The notes: a model not told the origin generated them from the sequence alone. Counted from the first letter of the stretch, positions 1 to 12,981 are shown. The stretch: 64,000 bases of DNA from Nematostella vectensis (GCF_932526225.1 NC_064041.1:5948046-6012045), one strand, 5' to 3'. Made by a program: numbers and translations.

Positions 1-653
1 ATCAATTTGATTTGTAAACTAAAAGTGTTATGAAATAACATTTGTGAATCTTGCGCGCTTATTGGTCTTGAGCTTTACCTGCTTTATTTAAAGAGTAGTG
101 AAAAGAAAAAGGGATCCAGAAAACTTTACCTTAAAATGTCGGAAGCGTTTGGCAATATTAAGCAAAACTGCTAATAATGTGTCAGCTAGCTTGGCTAGTA
201 CTCGACATTCGACCTTAACTCCACTCATCCTTATTGCTCATAATTTTGGAGAAGGTGTGGACAGCCGATTTCATTGGCCAGCTGTTCGGGACATGTCTTG
301 GATGCCATTGGGATCCTTTTACATGGGAAGGCCGCCCGGAGGACCATATCCCCTGCCGACCCCTGCCAACAATGAACAGCAAAGCTCCGTTCTAATAATG
401 CCAGGGGCGGATCTAGCTTTTTGCCAAGGGGGGGGGGGAGGGTTGACCCAAAACTTTTCGTCATTTTTTTTACCTTTGTGACAATGTTGGAATTGACAGG
501 CACAATGAAAACAATAAAAAGGCAGCCCAAGGGGGCGTAGATCCGCTACTAAATGCGATGTCTAATAGAGGGGCTAAGGATTGAATGTTAGTATATATTA
601 AATATCCTTGTAGGCCATGATTTAACTATCAGAATTGAATTGAATATTTCAAG
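1..653. other. Left flank, no confirmed gene
   Basis: An open frame runs on the plus strand from 98 to 481, but it reads through a MITE and a G-run and shows no recognisable domain, so I do not call it a gene. The protease exon at 654 must have earlier exons, and none could be identified here; they probably lie left of the window. Confidence 0.5.
402..550. mobile_element. hAT-like MITE
   Basis: The left end CAGGGGCGGATCTAG and the right end GTAGATCCGCTACT are imperfect inverted repeats of the CAG-GCGGATC type common in non-autonomous hAT elements. A G-run lies just inside the left end. A second member in reverse orientation lies near 56670-56815. I could not establish an exact 8-bp target duplication. 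Confidence 0.6.
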
Positions 654-974
654 GTTGGGGAAGAATTTCATCCTCGGATCAGCATACATTAGCCGATAAG
701 CTACAACAATCTAAGGTACCTCTTGTCAATTATACTACCTGCCGGAGCACGAATGGTGCGACTGTTGATGAGAATTCTATGATCTGCGCGGGGGGAGCCG
801 GTAGTAGCGCCTGCAATGGGGACAGCGGTGGCCCCCTGCAGTGTTTGGAGAACGAGCGCTGGGTGCTCCGCGGTGTTGCATCATGGGTAACAGCCGAGAC
901 ATGTCCGGGAAATACCTTCTCTGTGTACGCACGCGTCAGCTCCTACAGCAATTGGATCGAGAGCAACAGGGACG
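654..974 (+). CDS. Chymotrypsin-like serine protease, 3' exon (partial)
   Basis: This exon encodes the C-terminal half of an S1-family protease domain. It begins after an acceptor AG at 652-653 with the GWG motif. It carries the catalytic serine in CNGDSGGP and ends with the conserved VYARVSSYSNWI helix, before a GTGAGT donor at 975. The position equivalent to 189, six residues before the catalytic Ser, is Ser rather than Asp. That points to chymotrypsin- or elastase-like specificity, not trypsin-like. The His and Asp of the triad would lie in upstream exons outside the window. The exon ends in phase 1, which fits the phase-1 start of a possible exon at 1316, so the protease may be spliced to the VWA segment downstream. 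Whether that join is real, or the protease has its own end, cannot be decided from sequence alone. Confidence 0.85.
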
Positions 975-1471
975 GTGAGTCACTAAAATGATTTTATTTG
1001 CTTTCGTCTGATTTCTTGAACTCCAAAGGAAAAATAGTTCGAGTTATCAGGAGAACTCTTTTTTAATATTACTAATGGCCCGTGAAGTTTCACATGTCCA
1101 AATGATAAATTGAAGCAGGTCGAAGCTGCTAGCCGAACAATAGAATATTAGACAGCACGTTGAAAAACTCTTATTTCGCCTGTAGCTTGAACTTGTTTTA
1201 CTTCAAAATATTTAAATATGAGCTACAGGGGGTGAAAAATCACGACCATGTACTCTTTCTAATTACTAACCCTGCTTCCGCACACCTCTTTCAATTTGGA
1301 TTGGGATTCTAGATGGTTACCGAAAGTGCAACTGCACTGTGTCAGCAGAATTTAGAATGATTCAGGTGTTGGAAGAGATTAAGTCTCAGAAACCCGGATT
1401 TGTTAGCGCCACCCCGTGTGTTAATGATGTTGCTTTATTATTCAACCTCATGTTTTTTTGTGTGTTCCCAG

Positions 1472-3833
1472 GCTCTCACTACCTCGGTCCAGCGGTCGGG
1501 CCTATAAGCGTTTTTACAGACACAGCTTCACTAAACACTGCTGTAAAAGCTTTGAAGATCAAATATGGCGGAGATTGCCAAGAGTTCACGTATCACGGAA
1601 TCGTTGGAGCTCTTCAGAACCCCCATCTTGTCCCTGGTTCATCAATATTCGTCATCACGGATGCCCCTTCCCAAGATGCAACAGGTGAACATAGTAACAC
1701 CTACCGATTTGATGTTGCTAAGGAATTGGCCCTGCGCCTTGGTGTACATATCAATTTCTTCTTTAGTACCGCAAGCGAGTACTGTGATCCAACAACGGAC
1801 AAAACCTTCTTTGACCTGAAAGACGCAACTGGTGGTGAGGACTATTTGTTCACCAAGAATACCGTCAGCATAAGCAAAGCAGGCGGCGTTGTCGCTAAAG
1901 CAATTATAGGCACGACCCGACTTTCGTCTGGATCCTCTAGCGGAATCCGTAGACGCCGAAGCGCAGATGTTTTGCTCCGTAGAAACAAACGAGCAATCAA
2001 TACGGCATTATTCAAAGTGGACCCGAGGGTTGAAAAACTGTTGGTTACCGCAAGAGTCGGAGACGGTGAGTGATTGCTAGGCTATTTTATTCATAATAAT
2101 AAATATATAGTATTCTAGCTGATAAAATGATTGAGATGATTGTATATTTTAGCAAAACAGATCACACTCAAGACTCCGTCCAACGCAATTGTCGCCGGAT
2201 CTTCTTTACTTAACGGTTTCTTTTGGGAGATCGAGACCCCTCCCCCTGGTACATGGAAGTTGGAATCGACCAAAATATTTAACTATACGGTACGTATGAA
2301 ACACCAAAAGCATCGAATAACAAAAACAGTAACTTAAGTGAAAGATAATGTTTTTTTTATTTCGAGCTGTAAGTAATGTTCTGTGCCCTTACAGTAGATA
2401 ACATATTTTCTCCATCATTTGCAAAACGACCCGAAACCACCGCCCCTCCCCCATCCCCTTTAAGGCTAAGCGAATTTATCTCTTTAAGGAACCGATCACA
2501 TTACCATATCTCAACAACCCTTAGGTTTTAGCATCTTCCAAGAAAAATATCGCCTTCGTTCCAGTCTTCTTGAAAAAACTCGGGTGCGGAAGCGACGTTA
2601 CCCTACCTAGGCCTCTTGCCGGTATGTTAGAAAACATAAATAATGGTGCATTTCTTATCAATATGATAGAAACGGATTCAACGAGCGAAAAGAAAGGACT
2701 GTGGACATTCTGATGCAGCCATGGAAGATTTATTTGCTTTTTTTCTTTTTTGTTGGCAGAAACTGCCACCTGTATATATGTAAATGCATATCATAAACAA
2801 ATAAACGTGTTTTACTTCTCATGTAAAACGTCATTTAAGCATTTACAATCCTTGACCGAAAGGGGGTACAGCAAATGTCTTATTGTAAAGTAATAGAACA
2901 AAAGAGAAGTATTTTATTTAGCGAGAAATCGAACTCGTAAAGACGCCGTTTTTGGTCCTCACCAAATAGAGCATAGACATAATCAGTAAAAGTAGTTTAG
3001 GATGATTTACAATGTAACCTTCGATCGAGTACGTTATTAAAAAGCCATAAAATAGACTCGTTTGCCACAATTTCTTTAGGTATCTTGCATAAGAGAAATA
3101 TAAAGAATTAGAAATAAACGAGTTTCTTGCATCTCGAGTCATTGATAAAGCAAAAACTGTTAAAACTTGTAATTTCACGAATACACACACGTAGTGCGCC
3201 CCAGTAAATAATAATAATAACATATACTTGTTTTCTTTTCCGATCCTAACCTCCCGCCATCCCCAATCAGGAGAAGAAGCCCGAGCCCTTATCGCGTTAT
3301 CTGACGACTCGACTCTCAACCTCCCGTCAATGGCAATCCACGTCATGTCCACCGCTGGAGAAGTTCTTACCATGGCAACCATAGCAGACGGTGTAGCAAA
3401 GTTCACCCCTCCATCCAGAAAGTTTTACTTGCGCCTGACTGTCACTACAAAAGTAGGGGTACAACTGGTGCGGATATCGAAAGATCTCGAAGCGCAGTCT
3501 GTTGTCCTAGTACCAAAGATGACCCCTTCACTCTTCACGGTGACTCCAGGAGTCGCATCGCCATTTAATTACATCCTGTTCAACAACGCTCCCAGCCAGA
3601 CCTTCAATATCACCGCCGAGCCCCCCCTCCCTTCAGGCACGGCCGTTTCTCCCAGTCCCCCAAGCCTCACGGTCCCGCATAACGGTAACGGCGAAGGTGT
3701 CATCAACATCACCGTGCCCCCAGGCACAGCCGCTAACACAGGCGTCCTGCTCTACGTGAAGGCTGCAGGATCAGGCGTGACTGGGGACCTAGTCACGACC
3801 CTTGTGGTTAATGGAGGCGATGTTTGCTCTTAG
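1472..3833 (+). CDS. VWA-domain protein copy 1, 3' exons (incomplete)
   Basis: Four exons (1472-2065, 2153-2289, 2525-2621, 3271-3833) match, in order and phase, the last four exons of the complete VWA gene at 8810-22333. They encode the second part of a hemicentin/VWA7-like VWA domain (GGDCQEFTYHGIVGAL and VITDAPS motifs), a basic stretch with a furin-type site (RRNKR), and the long beta-rich C-terminal region ending at a stop at 3831-3833. A candidate exon at 1316 to about 1415 (GYRKCNCTVSAEF) weakly resembles the exon before the metal-site exon of the complete copy. The exon with the MIDAS metal site (DTTGSMG in the complete copy) is absent. The nearest upstream coding exon is the protease. 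The copy may be a chimera, a truncated gene or a recent pseudogene; the visible frames are fully open. Confidence 0.75.
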
Positions 3834-5374
3834 GTCTGTCACGCAATGCAATATTGCCTAGCCAAGGCACATAGAATATAAATACGTCATGCTAGATCTA
3901 GAATATAAATGCTGAAAATAAAGGGTAAGGTAAGTTTTGTATCCATATTTAATGAACGTGAGTTCATACACACAGGGTGCCTATAAAGCGGAGGGGCATT
4001 CTGGCCAGTGAAAGGTATTTTGAGCTCTTTCAGTTTTCTTAAAGGGGGCGTAACGGTGGTGCAAAAACCGCAAAACCGCACAGAATCTGCAAAGAAAAAC
4101 CGCAAAAACCGTGAAAATAAGTCAGTAACCGTAAACCGCGCAATCTAGAGAAAACGCATTACCGCAGAATAAAAAAAAAAAAAAAAAAACAAAGCGGTGA
4201 TGTGGTTTTGCCTTAAATCTGGCGCGGTTTTTATTCGTTTTTTTGTTTTGTTTTTTATTTGATATTCCACATCAACCCTTACGCTCCCTCCTCAAAAACA
4301 GATCGAATGAAGTCACTTCGCCCTTTTCTGTTATAAGTTAAATTTTGAGTTTAGCGACTGAAATTAGATAAACAAATAATAAAACTGCATCGTCATTATC
4401 GTAGCTAAACAATGACTGACACTTCCAATAGCAATGCAGAACTAAAATATTTGCTAGAACGGAAGGCACTCTAAAAATAACGCCGTTTTGCTCGTGTTGG
4501 CTTAGCCAACGTCATACGTTCAACACGCGTGAAAAAGGGCCGAAATTTCTAGAATATTAGTACATGGCCAACAACATGCCCCCAAAAAATAAGAAGCGCA
4601 TAACAGATCCAAACAAAGCAATAAAAGACAGAACTATGTGATCTGGGTAATTTAAGACATCATGAAAACGGTGTAATTGAAATAAAGATTTTGTTGTTTT
4701 TAAGGCTATTTTTTATGCAATTTCCCCTAATATGCGATAGGATTCAGTTCTCCCAATGTTTCTGACTTTGGTAATAGTAGAAGTTATGCTAAATGAGTAT
4801 TCTCATCAAAATCCATTGTTCTATGATTATAATGTCTCTGATCTCAGTCTCTCCCAATTTGAAAACTAATAATGCTATGCGCAACTCACAGTGTTATTGA
4901 AAGTAAATTGAAGGTGATACAGTAAAAATCATGAGAAACAAATCGTACAACAGTAGTTCATACTGTAGTTTGCTAGCGACAATGTCGACATAGCTTATAG
5001 TCCCCTGGCACTGTCAAGGAATCAGTTTAAAATGTTGGAAAGTGCGACTACTAAGACTCAACTGCCAATGATTCTCAAAACGCGCGAAGGAAAAGGACAA
5101 CCCAACATTAGAGGCATAACCACCCGGCGCATGCTCTTAAGCGATTGACGTCATATGACGTAAGTGCGAATAACACAATAATAATCACGGTGGCATTGCC
5201 AAGGAATACGAAGTATCAAAATGCCGTTAAAAGACGATGTGCAAAGCTCGAGATGCATTACAGAATAGGCCTAACAAGGCAGTAGCGGCATTAACAATTT
5301 ATGATAGAAGGCAATTTCGCAAAAATAAATAAAGTTATAAGACCAAAAATAAGGAGTCATGCACGAAAATGCAA

Positions 5375-5480
5375 ATCCAAAGTCCTATATTCCTGACCTG
5401 GTAATCGACCTTTGGCATGTTTTGACAAAACCTTCATCGATTGTGACAACCTTCCCTTTTAATAAAAAGTATTAGCGTAC
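5375..5480 (+). promoter_or_regulatory. Duplicated promoter-like segment
   Basis: The stretch around 5380 (AGTCCTATATTCCTGACCTG) recurs at about 8650, 160 bp upstream of the start codon of the complete VWA gene. The following CTTCATCGATTGTGA resembles the segment at about 23620, upstream of the CAP gene. No signal-peptide exon follows here. It looks like an orphan copy of a promoter region shared by this gene family. Confidence 0.4.
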
Positions 5481-5564
5481 CCACCAGCAACCTATAAAAA
5501 TATTATTAGTTAATATCAGCATGAGCATTTGCAGCTGTACCGCCGCTATTTGTGTTCAGCCGTT

Positions 5565-5900
5565 AACATTGAGGCGGCGGAGGGGGAGACCGTGCATAAA
5601 AGTAGACTGCTATCCCTCAGGGGGTGTTCAAAATTTTTCCGCTACTGCTATCAGAGGGCTCTCACGTAGCGAGGCATCACATCCTTATAACAACTGGACA
5701 TGAAGGTTGTCAGAAAAGAGACGACTTTATGGTGGCGTCTTCGAACGCAATTTATAAAATTCAAAAATGTGTTTGTTTTTAGTGCTTAGATAAGTAAATG
5801 CTTTGACCACACCAATGTGTTATCTTCTAGGGGTAAGAATCGCTGTTGACCACACCCAAAGTGATTCTGCCTACGAACCCCCAGGTTACTAGAATTAAAC
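5565..5900. repeat. Dispersed degenerate repeat, copy 1
   Basis: Phrases such as CTGCTATCCCTCAGGGGGTGTT and CTGTTGACCACACCCAAAGTG recur in tandem degenerate form at 13010-13400, so both belong to one repeat family. No coding content is evident. Confidence 0.45.
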
Positions 5901-6769
5901 CATGGGCAATTGAATTCAAAACACAATGTATTCGAGATGGAAACTAGTTTTTTTCTAGTATAAAAGCAAAAACTAAAATTTGGGAATTGCTTTGCTTGTT
6001 ACAATACGAAGGTTAAACCATTACTATATATTCACAAATACATCTAGCCAAGGTCAGGAGAACATGTTCTCTTGCCAAGGTGTGTCAAGCCCCCATGTCT
6101 TTTATTTTGTGCACATTTCCTAATGAATGCATTTTACCCTTAGTTCGTCTTATTCTATTACTAGGCTTTTTGTGAAGACTTTGTTTCGAAGACTTTCTAT
6201 CTTTCATCGCGATGTTGTGTCCAACTGTTTATCTTTGTCGTGTAATCGATTATCCGCCGAGTGATAACCAGTTTCTTGGAGGCGAATTCGGCAGCAGGCT
6301 AAGGGAAAACTGGGAATTCTTTGAATCAAACAATCTATGACTGTAAAAGGGTTTCTCAAATTGTTTTCCCATTTCTTAGATGTTTGGAAGTTTGTGTTTT
6401 CACCGTGTCAAGAAAGCGTGGTTACATAGCTTGCGCGGGCAGGGCAGGCCGAAACCACAGGGCTCCCGCGCGTTGACCAAAAAACTAAGTCGCTTAGTTA
6501 TATACCATATTTCTATACCTATGGTGCTCCGCGCGCGGCCTTCGGCGCAGGCTCCGCTAAGACTAAATTCCTTCGATAGAAATCAAAAGAGCAAGATAAA
6601 AGGACGAGTTTTAATATTATTGGCACCAGGCTCCGCGAAGGAGAGTATTACGAGGAACGCCTAGACGAGTCATATTTAGAAAGTAATTTGCGTTAGAAGA
6701 CACTATTAGCAGGAAATGGGAGACATGTTATTCCGGAAGTCAAGTAATACCCGCAAAATTGTAGTCTCT

Positions 6770-6990
6770 ATTCAAATAATGCGAAAAGTACCAATAGCCA
6801 AATAGTGCATTAAGTTTTGGTTCGATTCTCATATTCAAATAATGCGAAAAGTTTAAACCAATAGTCAAATAATGCATAGAGTTTTAGTTCGATTATCAAA
6901 TAATTCGAAAAGTTTTAATAGGTTATTCACATAATGCGAAAAGTTTTTATTCGAATATCAAATAATGCGTATAAAAGTTTTAATTCGTAA
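6770..6990. repeat. Degenerate tandem repeat, CAAATAATGCGAAAAGTT type
   Basis: The phrase TCAAATAATGCGAAAAGTTT occurs about five times with small changes, spaced roughly 30-65 bp apart. Confidence 0.6.
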
Positions 6991-7180
6991 GTAATTTAAT
7001 CCGTGACACGCAACATTAATTTTGACCCTAAAAACGCGCCATAGAGTTTAACTATAGAAATATGCAAAATTCAGTAATTTAACAGCGGTAAGATTAAGGA
7101 TAACGGTAATAGTTAAACTTTCACTTGAGCCTGGTGGATATAAACTGTTTTTGCTAAACACTAAATACGCATGTCAAACA

Positions 7181-8165
7181 ATAAAGAGATCAAAGTGAAA
7201 TGTCGAATGGGAATTGAAAGTAGATATCTAAAAGACGTGTCGGAAACGACTTCTAAATAGATTAACAATTCCTGCATAACACAAGTTTATTGTAGTTATT
7301 ATCTGTGTCAGAGGCCATTTAATTTACCCTTGAGTTCAGCGATTGCTAAGAAATGGCCGTGTCTTGTTGCACGCACGCTTTAAACTGTGTCTTTGTTTTG
7401 TAAGACTTATAGAGATCGCTAGGTTATAAAACCTAGTTTGTTTCGTGTGTTAAACAATGAAGAGATCAAAGTGAAATGTCGAATGGGAATTGAAAGTAGA
7501 TATCTAAAAGACGTGTCGGAAACGACTTCTAAATAGATTAACAATTCCTTCATAACACAAGTTTATTGTAATTATTATCTGTGTCAGAGGCCATTTAATT
7601 TACCCTTGAGTTCAGCGATTGCTACCCTGGTCCCAGAGCCTCGAAATACTTCGCTGGCCACTAAATAGAGAGAGGCTCTGGAACCAGGGTAAGCGATTGC
7701 AAACAAGTTTAAAAACAAATAGAGCCTCTTGTTTGTTTTCAGGCTTTTGTCATCCCCCCAAAAAATGCCATGTGCGAAAGAGCTCCCATATCCATCAGCT
7801 GATTTGGGAAAGGTATTGCCATATTTTTTTATTGAATTTGGCGAATAAAGTATCAAATTTTGTGTTTAGATGGTTATTTCGAGATTTCTTTTCGTAATTT
7901 ACTTTCTATTTTTGAATAAAAGAAATAAAAAAAGCGTGGCGGAAAAGGGCTCCTTAAATGTTCTTACCTTTTCCTACTGAAAAAATAGAAACGTGCAATT
8001 TCAGATGATCTCTTAAAACCTCTCATGGGCAATATCAGAAATTCAAAAACCCCATTGTAGCAAAACACTTAAAAATCTAAAAATAAGATATGGCACGCAC
8101 GCTTAAAACTGTGTCTTTGTTTTGTAAGACTTATAGAAATCGCTAGGTTATAAAACCTAGTTTGT
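7181..8165. repeat. Tandem duplication interrupted by insertions
   Basis: Bases 7181-7345 are repeated with very few changes at 7455-7622, a period of 274 bp. Bases 7371-7440 are repeated at 8094-8164. The second copy is split by a 69-bp MITE at 7623 and by about 390 bp of further sequence. Confidence 0.75.
7623..7691. mobile_element. 69-bp hairpin MITE with 9-bp target duplication
   Basis: The element starts TACCCTGGTCCCAGAGCCTC and ends with the inverted GAGGCTCTGGAACCAGGGTA. It is flanked on both sides by AGCGATTGC (7614-7622 and 7692-7700). The sister copy of the surrounding duplication at about 7337-7345 has one AGCGATTGC and no insert, which gives an empty site. A 9-bp duplication suggests Mutator-type mobilisation. 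Confidence 0.85.
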
Positions 8166-8214
8166 AGGAGACCTAAAACAGGTCAAGTCCAAGTTGCTTT
8201 CACTCATAACCCAG

Positions 8215-8290
8215 GATTGGCTGAGCGGGGTGCGCAGTCATAGGTAACATCGAAAAAGCCTAGTATTTGAAGATTCCTTAATAAGAATTC
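8215..8290. repeat. Dispersed repeat fragment, copy 1 of 3
   Basis: The phrase GCGCAGTCATAGGTAACAT followed by a TATTTGAAGATTCCTTAATAAG block recurs at about 12525-12590 and 39495-39550, where it borders G-runs. It probably belongs to a hAT-like MITE family. Confidence 0.5.
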
Positions 8291-8639
8291 CAGTTTTTGA
8301 TGTATTGTATATAGTCTTCTGACTCACGAACACGACTATTTGGGTTTTTTTTTTTTATTTACCAAATTATAAAAATACTTTGGGCAATGGCTGCATTAAT
8401 CAATGACGTTATATCTTCCGCAAAACTTATTCCCGTGAAGGCAATGATGCAAAACAGAAACCAATACTTAAAACAAGCGTTTAGGGTTATTCTTGTATTT
8501 TTTTCTTAGGATCCTGTGACAAAAACTATTTTGAAATAACATATTTCACAAAAATTTATTAAAAAAAGACTTATTAGTAAAAACCAGAGCTTATATAAGC
8601 ACCCAAGTGTATAAAATATTATATCGGATGCGATTCAAA

Positions 8640-8809
8640 ACTGGACTTAAGTCCAATATTCCTGACCTGGTCTTGAAATTTTGACGCTTTTATGATAAAC
8701 TACCCTTTAATAACGGCCAAGGAATGTCTTAATTACCAATGACGATGATGTAAAATAGCAAGTCTAGTTGGTTTAAACATCAAAACAAGCCTACCTTCCT
8801 GCAAGAAGG
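8640..8809 (+). promoter_or_regulatory. Probable promoter region of the VWA/chitin-binding gene
   Basis: This stretch lies immediately 5' of the start codon at 8810 and shares segments with 5375-5480 and with 23590-23760 upstream of the CAP gene (CTGACCTG, CCTTTAATAA, GGAATGTCTTAATTAC versus GGATATCGTAATTAC). TATA-like sequences occur just upstream at about 8592 and 8611. The function is inferred only from position and the shared sequence. Confidence 0.4.
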
Positions 8810-11800
8810 ATGAAGATTGTGATCTACGTCCTAGCCTTTGCGGGCCTTGTCGCATCAGTACACGCAGGTAAACATTCCCAAACGTTTAATGTTTAATAAA
8901 TAACTGTAGGCCATTTCATTTTTTTTTTTGTTAAAACCTTTCCCTAGCGTTTTCTCTCAAACATTTAATAGTTTTTTTTTACATTTTTCTGACTAGGCCG
9001 GATCAGAATCGTACTTTTTGGTCATATGCATTTTTTTACCGCGGCGTTCCCTTAGCGTTTTCCCTTTAACATACATAACTTTAAAAAAAAATTAATAAAG
9101 CCACTGCTTACAAGTCCTTGTTTAAATATGGATATGCTTTTTATGCCTTTTTCTTGGCGTTTTTTTTTTTGCCTGCTGCGGTTATCTAAAGATCTCGAGC
9201 CCAGCCTGTTGTCCTAGTACCGAAACCTGTTGTCCTAGTCCTGACTCCCTCACTCTTAACGATGAAACCATGAGACGAATCTCTTATCCCCTTGTCAAGC
9301 CTCTTTAGAACATATATATGCTTTTTTTTTCTTTTTAACTACCCTTTTTCATGGCACTCTTAGCTCGTTTTATTTTTTTTCTGTGTTAGATTTGTGCGCG
9401 GACAAGCCCCACGGTGCGTACCTACCAGACCCCACCTCGTGTCAGCACTACTACCACTGCACCTGGGGGAAAGCTGTGCGCAAAGATTGCGGGCCTGGGA
9501 GGGTCTGGGACCCACGCATCACCAACTGCAACTGGGATTGGGCCTACAAGTGTGTGGGTACTCCCGCACCAAGTGTCGGTGAGTGCGGAGGGGTGGGGTG
9601 GGGTTTGTTAAGGCCACATATGTAATAACCTGCCACATTTGTTATAACGGCCACATTTGTAATAAGTAAGGCCACATTTTTAAAAAACTATCTGATATCT
9701 CATAAAAGAAACGTCTTACGGAAACCAAACTTGGTAGGTGTCGTGTAGGTGTCAAGGGGAATGCAACCAGATAGTCACGTGATGTGTGACGTCATCGACG
9801 ACGTCATAAAAATATACATATCTAATGAAGGTCATCAGAGGAAAAGGAAATAATATCTCAAGAACTGAGCTTATCAAGGCAACAAAACCGAGAGTAATTT
9901 ATGTTATTGATACAGTGGAACCCCGATAAACACGCGCCCATCTCTTGGGCAAAATATTATATTATTTAAAGATCCACCACACAGTAAGTCGAGCCCAAAC
10001 GCTTAGTTTTTAGTCGGTCTGGAAGGGCGTGCATTGTGATGCCTTGTGTATGTGTCTAAAAAATAATTTTCGCCCGAGAAAGATGGTCGCGTATGTAATT
10101 CCAGATGGACACTCGTATCATTGTAATTACCTGCTATCATTCTTAACATAATATGGTGTGCGTTTTATTATTATTGAGTTAAAACGGTTGTTACTTTATC
10201 AATAAATATTTGTAATTACTATTACTGTTGGGAACACATTGTTTGCGAGAATAATAGTTGATTATCATTAATTATCAGAATTCCCCTTGTTTTTATCATG
10301 ATATATGCAGTTTTGTCGTCAAGAGCATATTAGTTCTTTTACGGGATAAGATATGATCCTTGATGTTTGCTTTATCGACTTGAGATTGCATAATCGTCAT
10401 TTTGATTAATTCTGTCGCAACGTCTTCCTTATTCTTAGGAAAATCAAATTCTTCTTGTTTATCAGATAACAGAGCTTTTTTTGTCCGATAATTTTAATAT
10501 AAGGTTTTATGACTGCTTGTGTCGCTATCGGCATCGATAAAGTCGCACATTACGTTACTATCTCTTTGATCTGCCTAAACACCCATCGAAGCTAAATGTT
10601 TGGATGTCTGACGATGTTTCAACTTGAGATATGAATATTTCGATGTCGTCGTCGATGACGTCATACATCACGTGACCATCCTGTCTCACCTTATTGACAC
10701 TCGCATGACATCTTTCATGTTTGACAGCCTGAAGATGTGTCTATCATGACATATCTTTATCTTTATCTATTTTTATATTTCTTATTTTTAAATGACGTCA
10801 TGGATGACGCCATATATCATTCGACCATCTGGTTGCACCCCCATGACACCTACATGACATCTACCAACAACGACAACTGTGGCCTACCTTATTACAAATG
10901 TGGCCGTTATAACGAATGTGTCAGGTTATTACAAATTCTCGCACCAAATGTTGGTCCTTATATGTCGTTAAGCTGGGAAGGACTGAAGTGCCTTAAGACC
11001 AGCAGTCTGAGTTCGTCGAGATTTCTCGGAAAAATGATGTTTGGGTGCCCTAGCTCAAAATTAAACTGGTAATAGGTATGTGTGACCATGATATCCTGTG
11101 AAAGTTTGAAGCAATTTGGATAAATATTTTTGGCGATAGAAGCCGAAAAGTAATTTTTCGTCTCCCGCACCCGGATTTGAGACAATTTCGTGGTTGTTAG
11201 AAAAAGACTAAAAACCGGTTCGCAACGCGTGATAAAACAACTGCAGCTTATATAAACCTAAAGAATGGATAATAAGGAACTCCCAGGCTGAAGGATAAGC
11301 TGTTCTGTCAGCACCTTATTATTTTACGCGATTTTATTTTATTTTATGTTTTTGTATGATTTTGAAAAGCCTTGAAATAATCGTGTAATATCGCCGATGA
11401 GATGTGGATTTGGCAAAAATGTTTGCATTCATCGAAAAGAGCATCATTTCTACTTTTGATATGTGAAAAAAAATTTAGGGGCAAATAAAATCCGACTTTT
11501 TTACAAGCCGAAATATGACCCCCACTTGACCCTAATTATAAACAAATGCCGACACTCACTTTTTAATGCCTCGCTACCAAAAACTTATAAATAACAATTA
11601 AAACTCCCAAAAAAAGGATGCAATATAATTCTTGAAAATACTGGTATTTGATCAAATATTCTTGTCTCTCTGATGTTTATATGCTTTTCAAGATTATATT
11701 TTCATAACATTTTAAAGTACAATCCCCATGCATGATAATTATTATCGGCACTAAAAACTTCCGGTTCTTTATTCTTCCGCTTCATGAGCATCACAAAACT

Positions 11801-12945
11801 TTTTCCCACGAAAGTTATTCTTAAATCGTCCTATATTTATTTCTATCCATCCCTCGTTCTATAAGAATTATAATATTTTCTTTCGTTTCCTACTTTCGTG
11901 GACTAGAAACGCGTACCATCTTCTGCTGTCGTGTTGTTATGCAAATTCGAGGAGTTAATTTATTCAACAAGCGTTCATACAAAGAAATCAAGAAAACATA
12001 ACAGTTGAAGCTTTTCTACCATTGTTTATGATATAACCAACCAATTTCCATTCCCCAGGTAAATTGAGTTATAAAAAGAAAGTAAGAAAAAATAACAGTT
12101 GATGCTTTTACTATTGTTTTCAATACTACCAAAAAAATTCCATTCTTGTCAGGGAGCATATGTCCAAAAAAGCTCCCTAGGTAAATTTTGAGGTTACTTT
12201 TCTGTTTTCATTTTTTCGCGCGTTAACTAAGGGCCTAATCGTACTAGGAGGACAAAATTTGTCTGGCCGGGATAAACAGCCGTCCAAATTTTGTCCTAGC
12301 CAATCGATTGGTTGTTAACCAGTAAAAAAAATCGCTTTCACTATTCACTTTACCGGCATACTACAAGCAAGACAACGCAGGATTCTATCATTGCGCGTAA
12401 GAAGCAGTAAAAGCTTATTGCAAGCAGGTAATTACTGTCTATAAGCGCTTCTTTACTTTGACAAAGTCTCAGGCAGGAGATCATAGGACCAGAGGACTGA
12501 GGAGGGGGGGGGGGAGGTGTGGCTTGCTCAACCATAGGTACCATTTGGAAAAATAATAATATTTGAAAAGCCTTCAATAAGGGGGGGGGGGGGGGGGGCG
12601 TTTACCCGGTGTATTATAGCCACCATCTTGGATTTGAGCAAAAATGAAAAACGAGGGGAGTGGGAGAGGAAGAGGAGAGAGAGCCTTCAAGCAGCATCCT
12701 GACCAATCGATTTCAACGTTTCCGGGCTCGTTCAGTGACGGTGAATTCGATGACATCCAGCGTGCTGTCGAGCGCAGGGCGAACGCCGCTGAGCCAGAAC
12801 TCGCAGTCAGCAACGAGGAAGAGCCTACCACAAAGCTATTCAGCTGTCCAGTGCGTGAAAGGCTATACACGCTTGGCTTGGTTAGACCGGCACACACTAT
12901 ACGGCAAATGCGAGTTTGACAAAGAAGGGGAATGCATATCTTTGC

Positions 12946-12981
<36 letters not shown>

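Larger units (their letters stand above)
3834..8809. other. Intergenic repeat-rich stretch
   Basis: I find no supported exon here. A CCGCAAAA-rich low-complexity block with an A-run and inverted GCGGTTTT copies lies at about 4030-4240. The rest is AT-rich, with the tandem and mobile repeats listed separately. Confidence 0.5.

Noticed and set aside
98-481. 127-codon open frame at the left edge
   Set aside because: It crosses a MITE terminal repeat and a G-run and has no recognisable domain.
5521-5703. Open frame after the duplicated promoter segment
   Set aside because: It lies where a signal exon would be expected, but the peptide is Cys/Arg-rich and not signal-like, and it overlaps a dispersed repeat.
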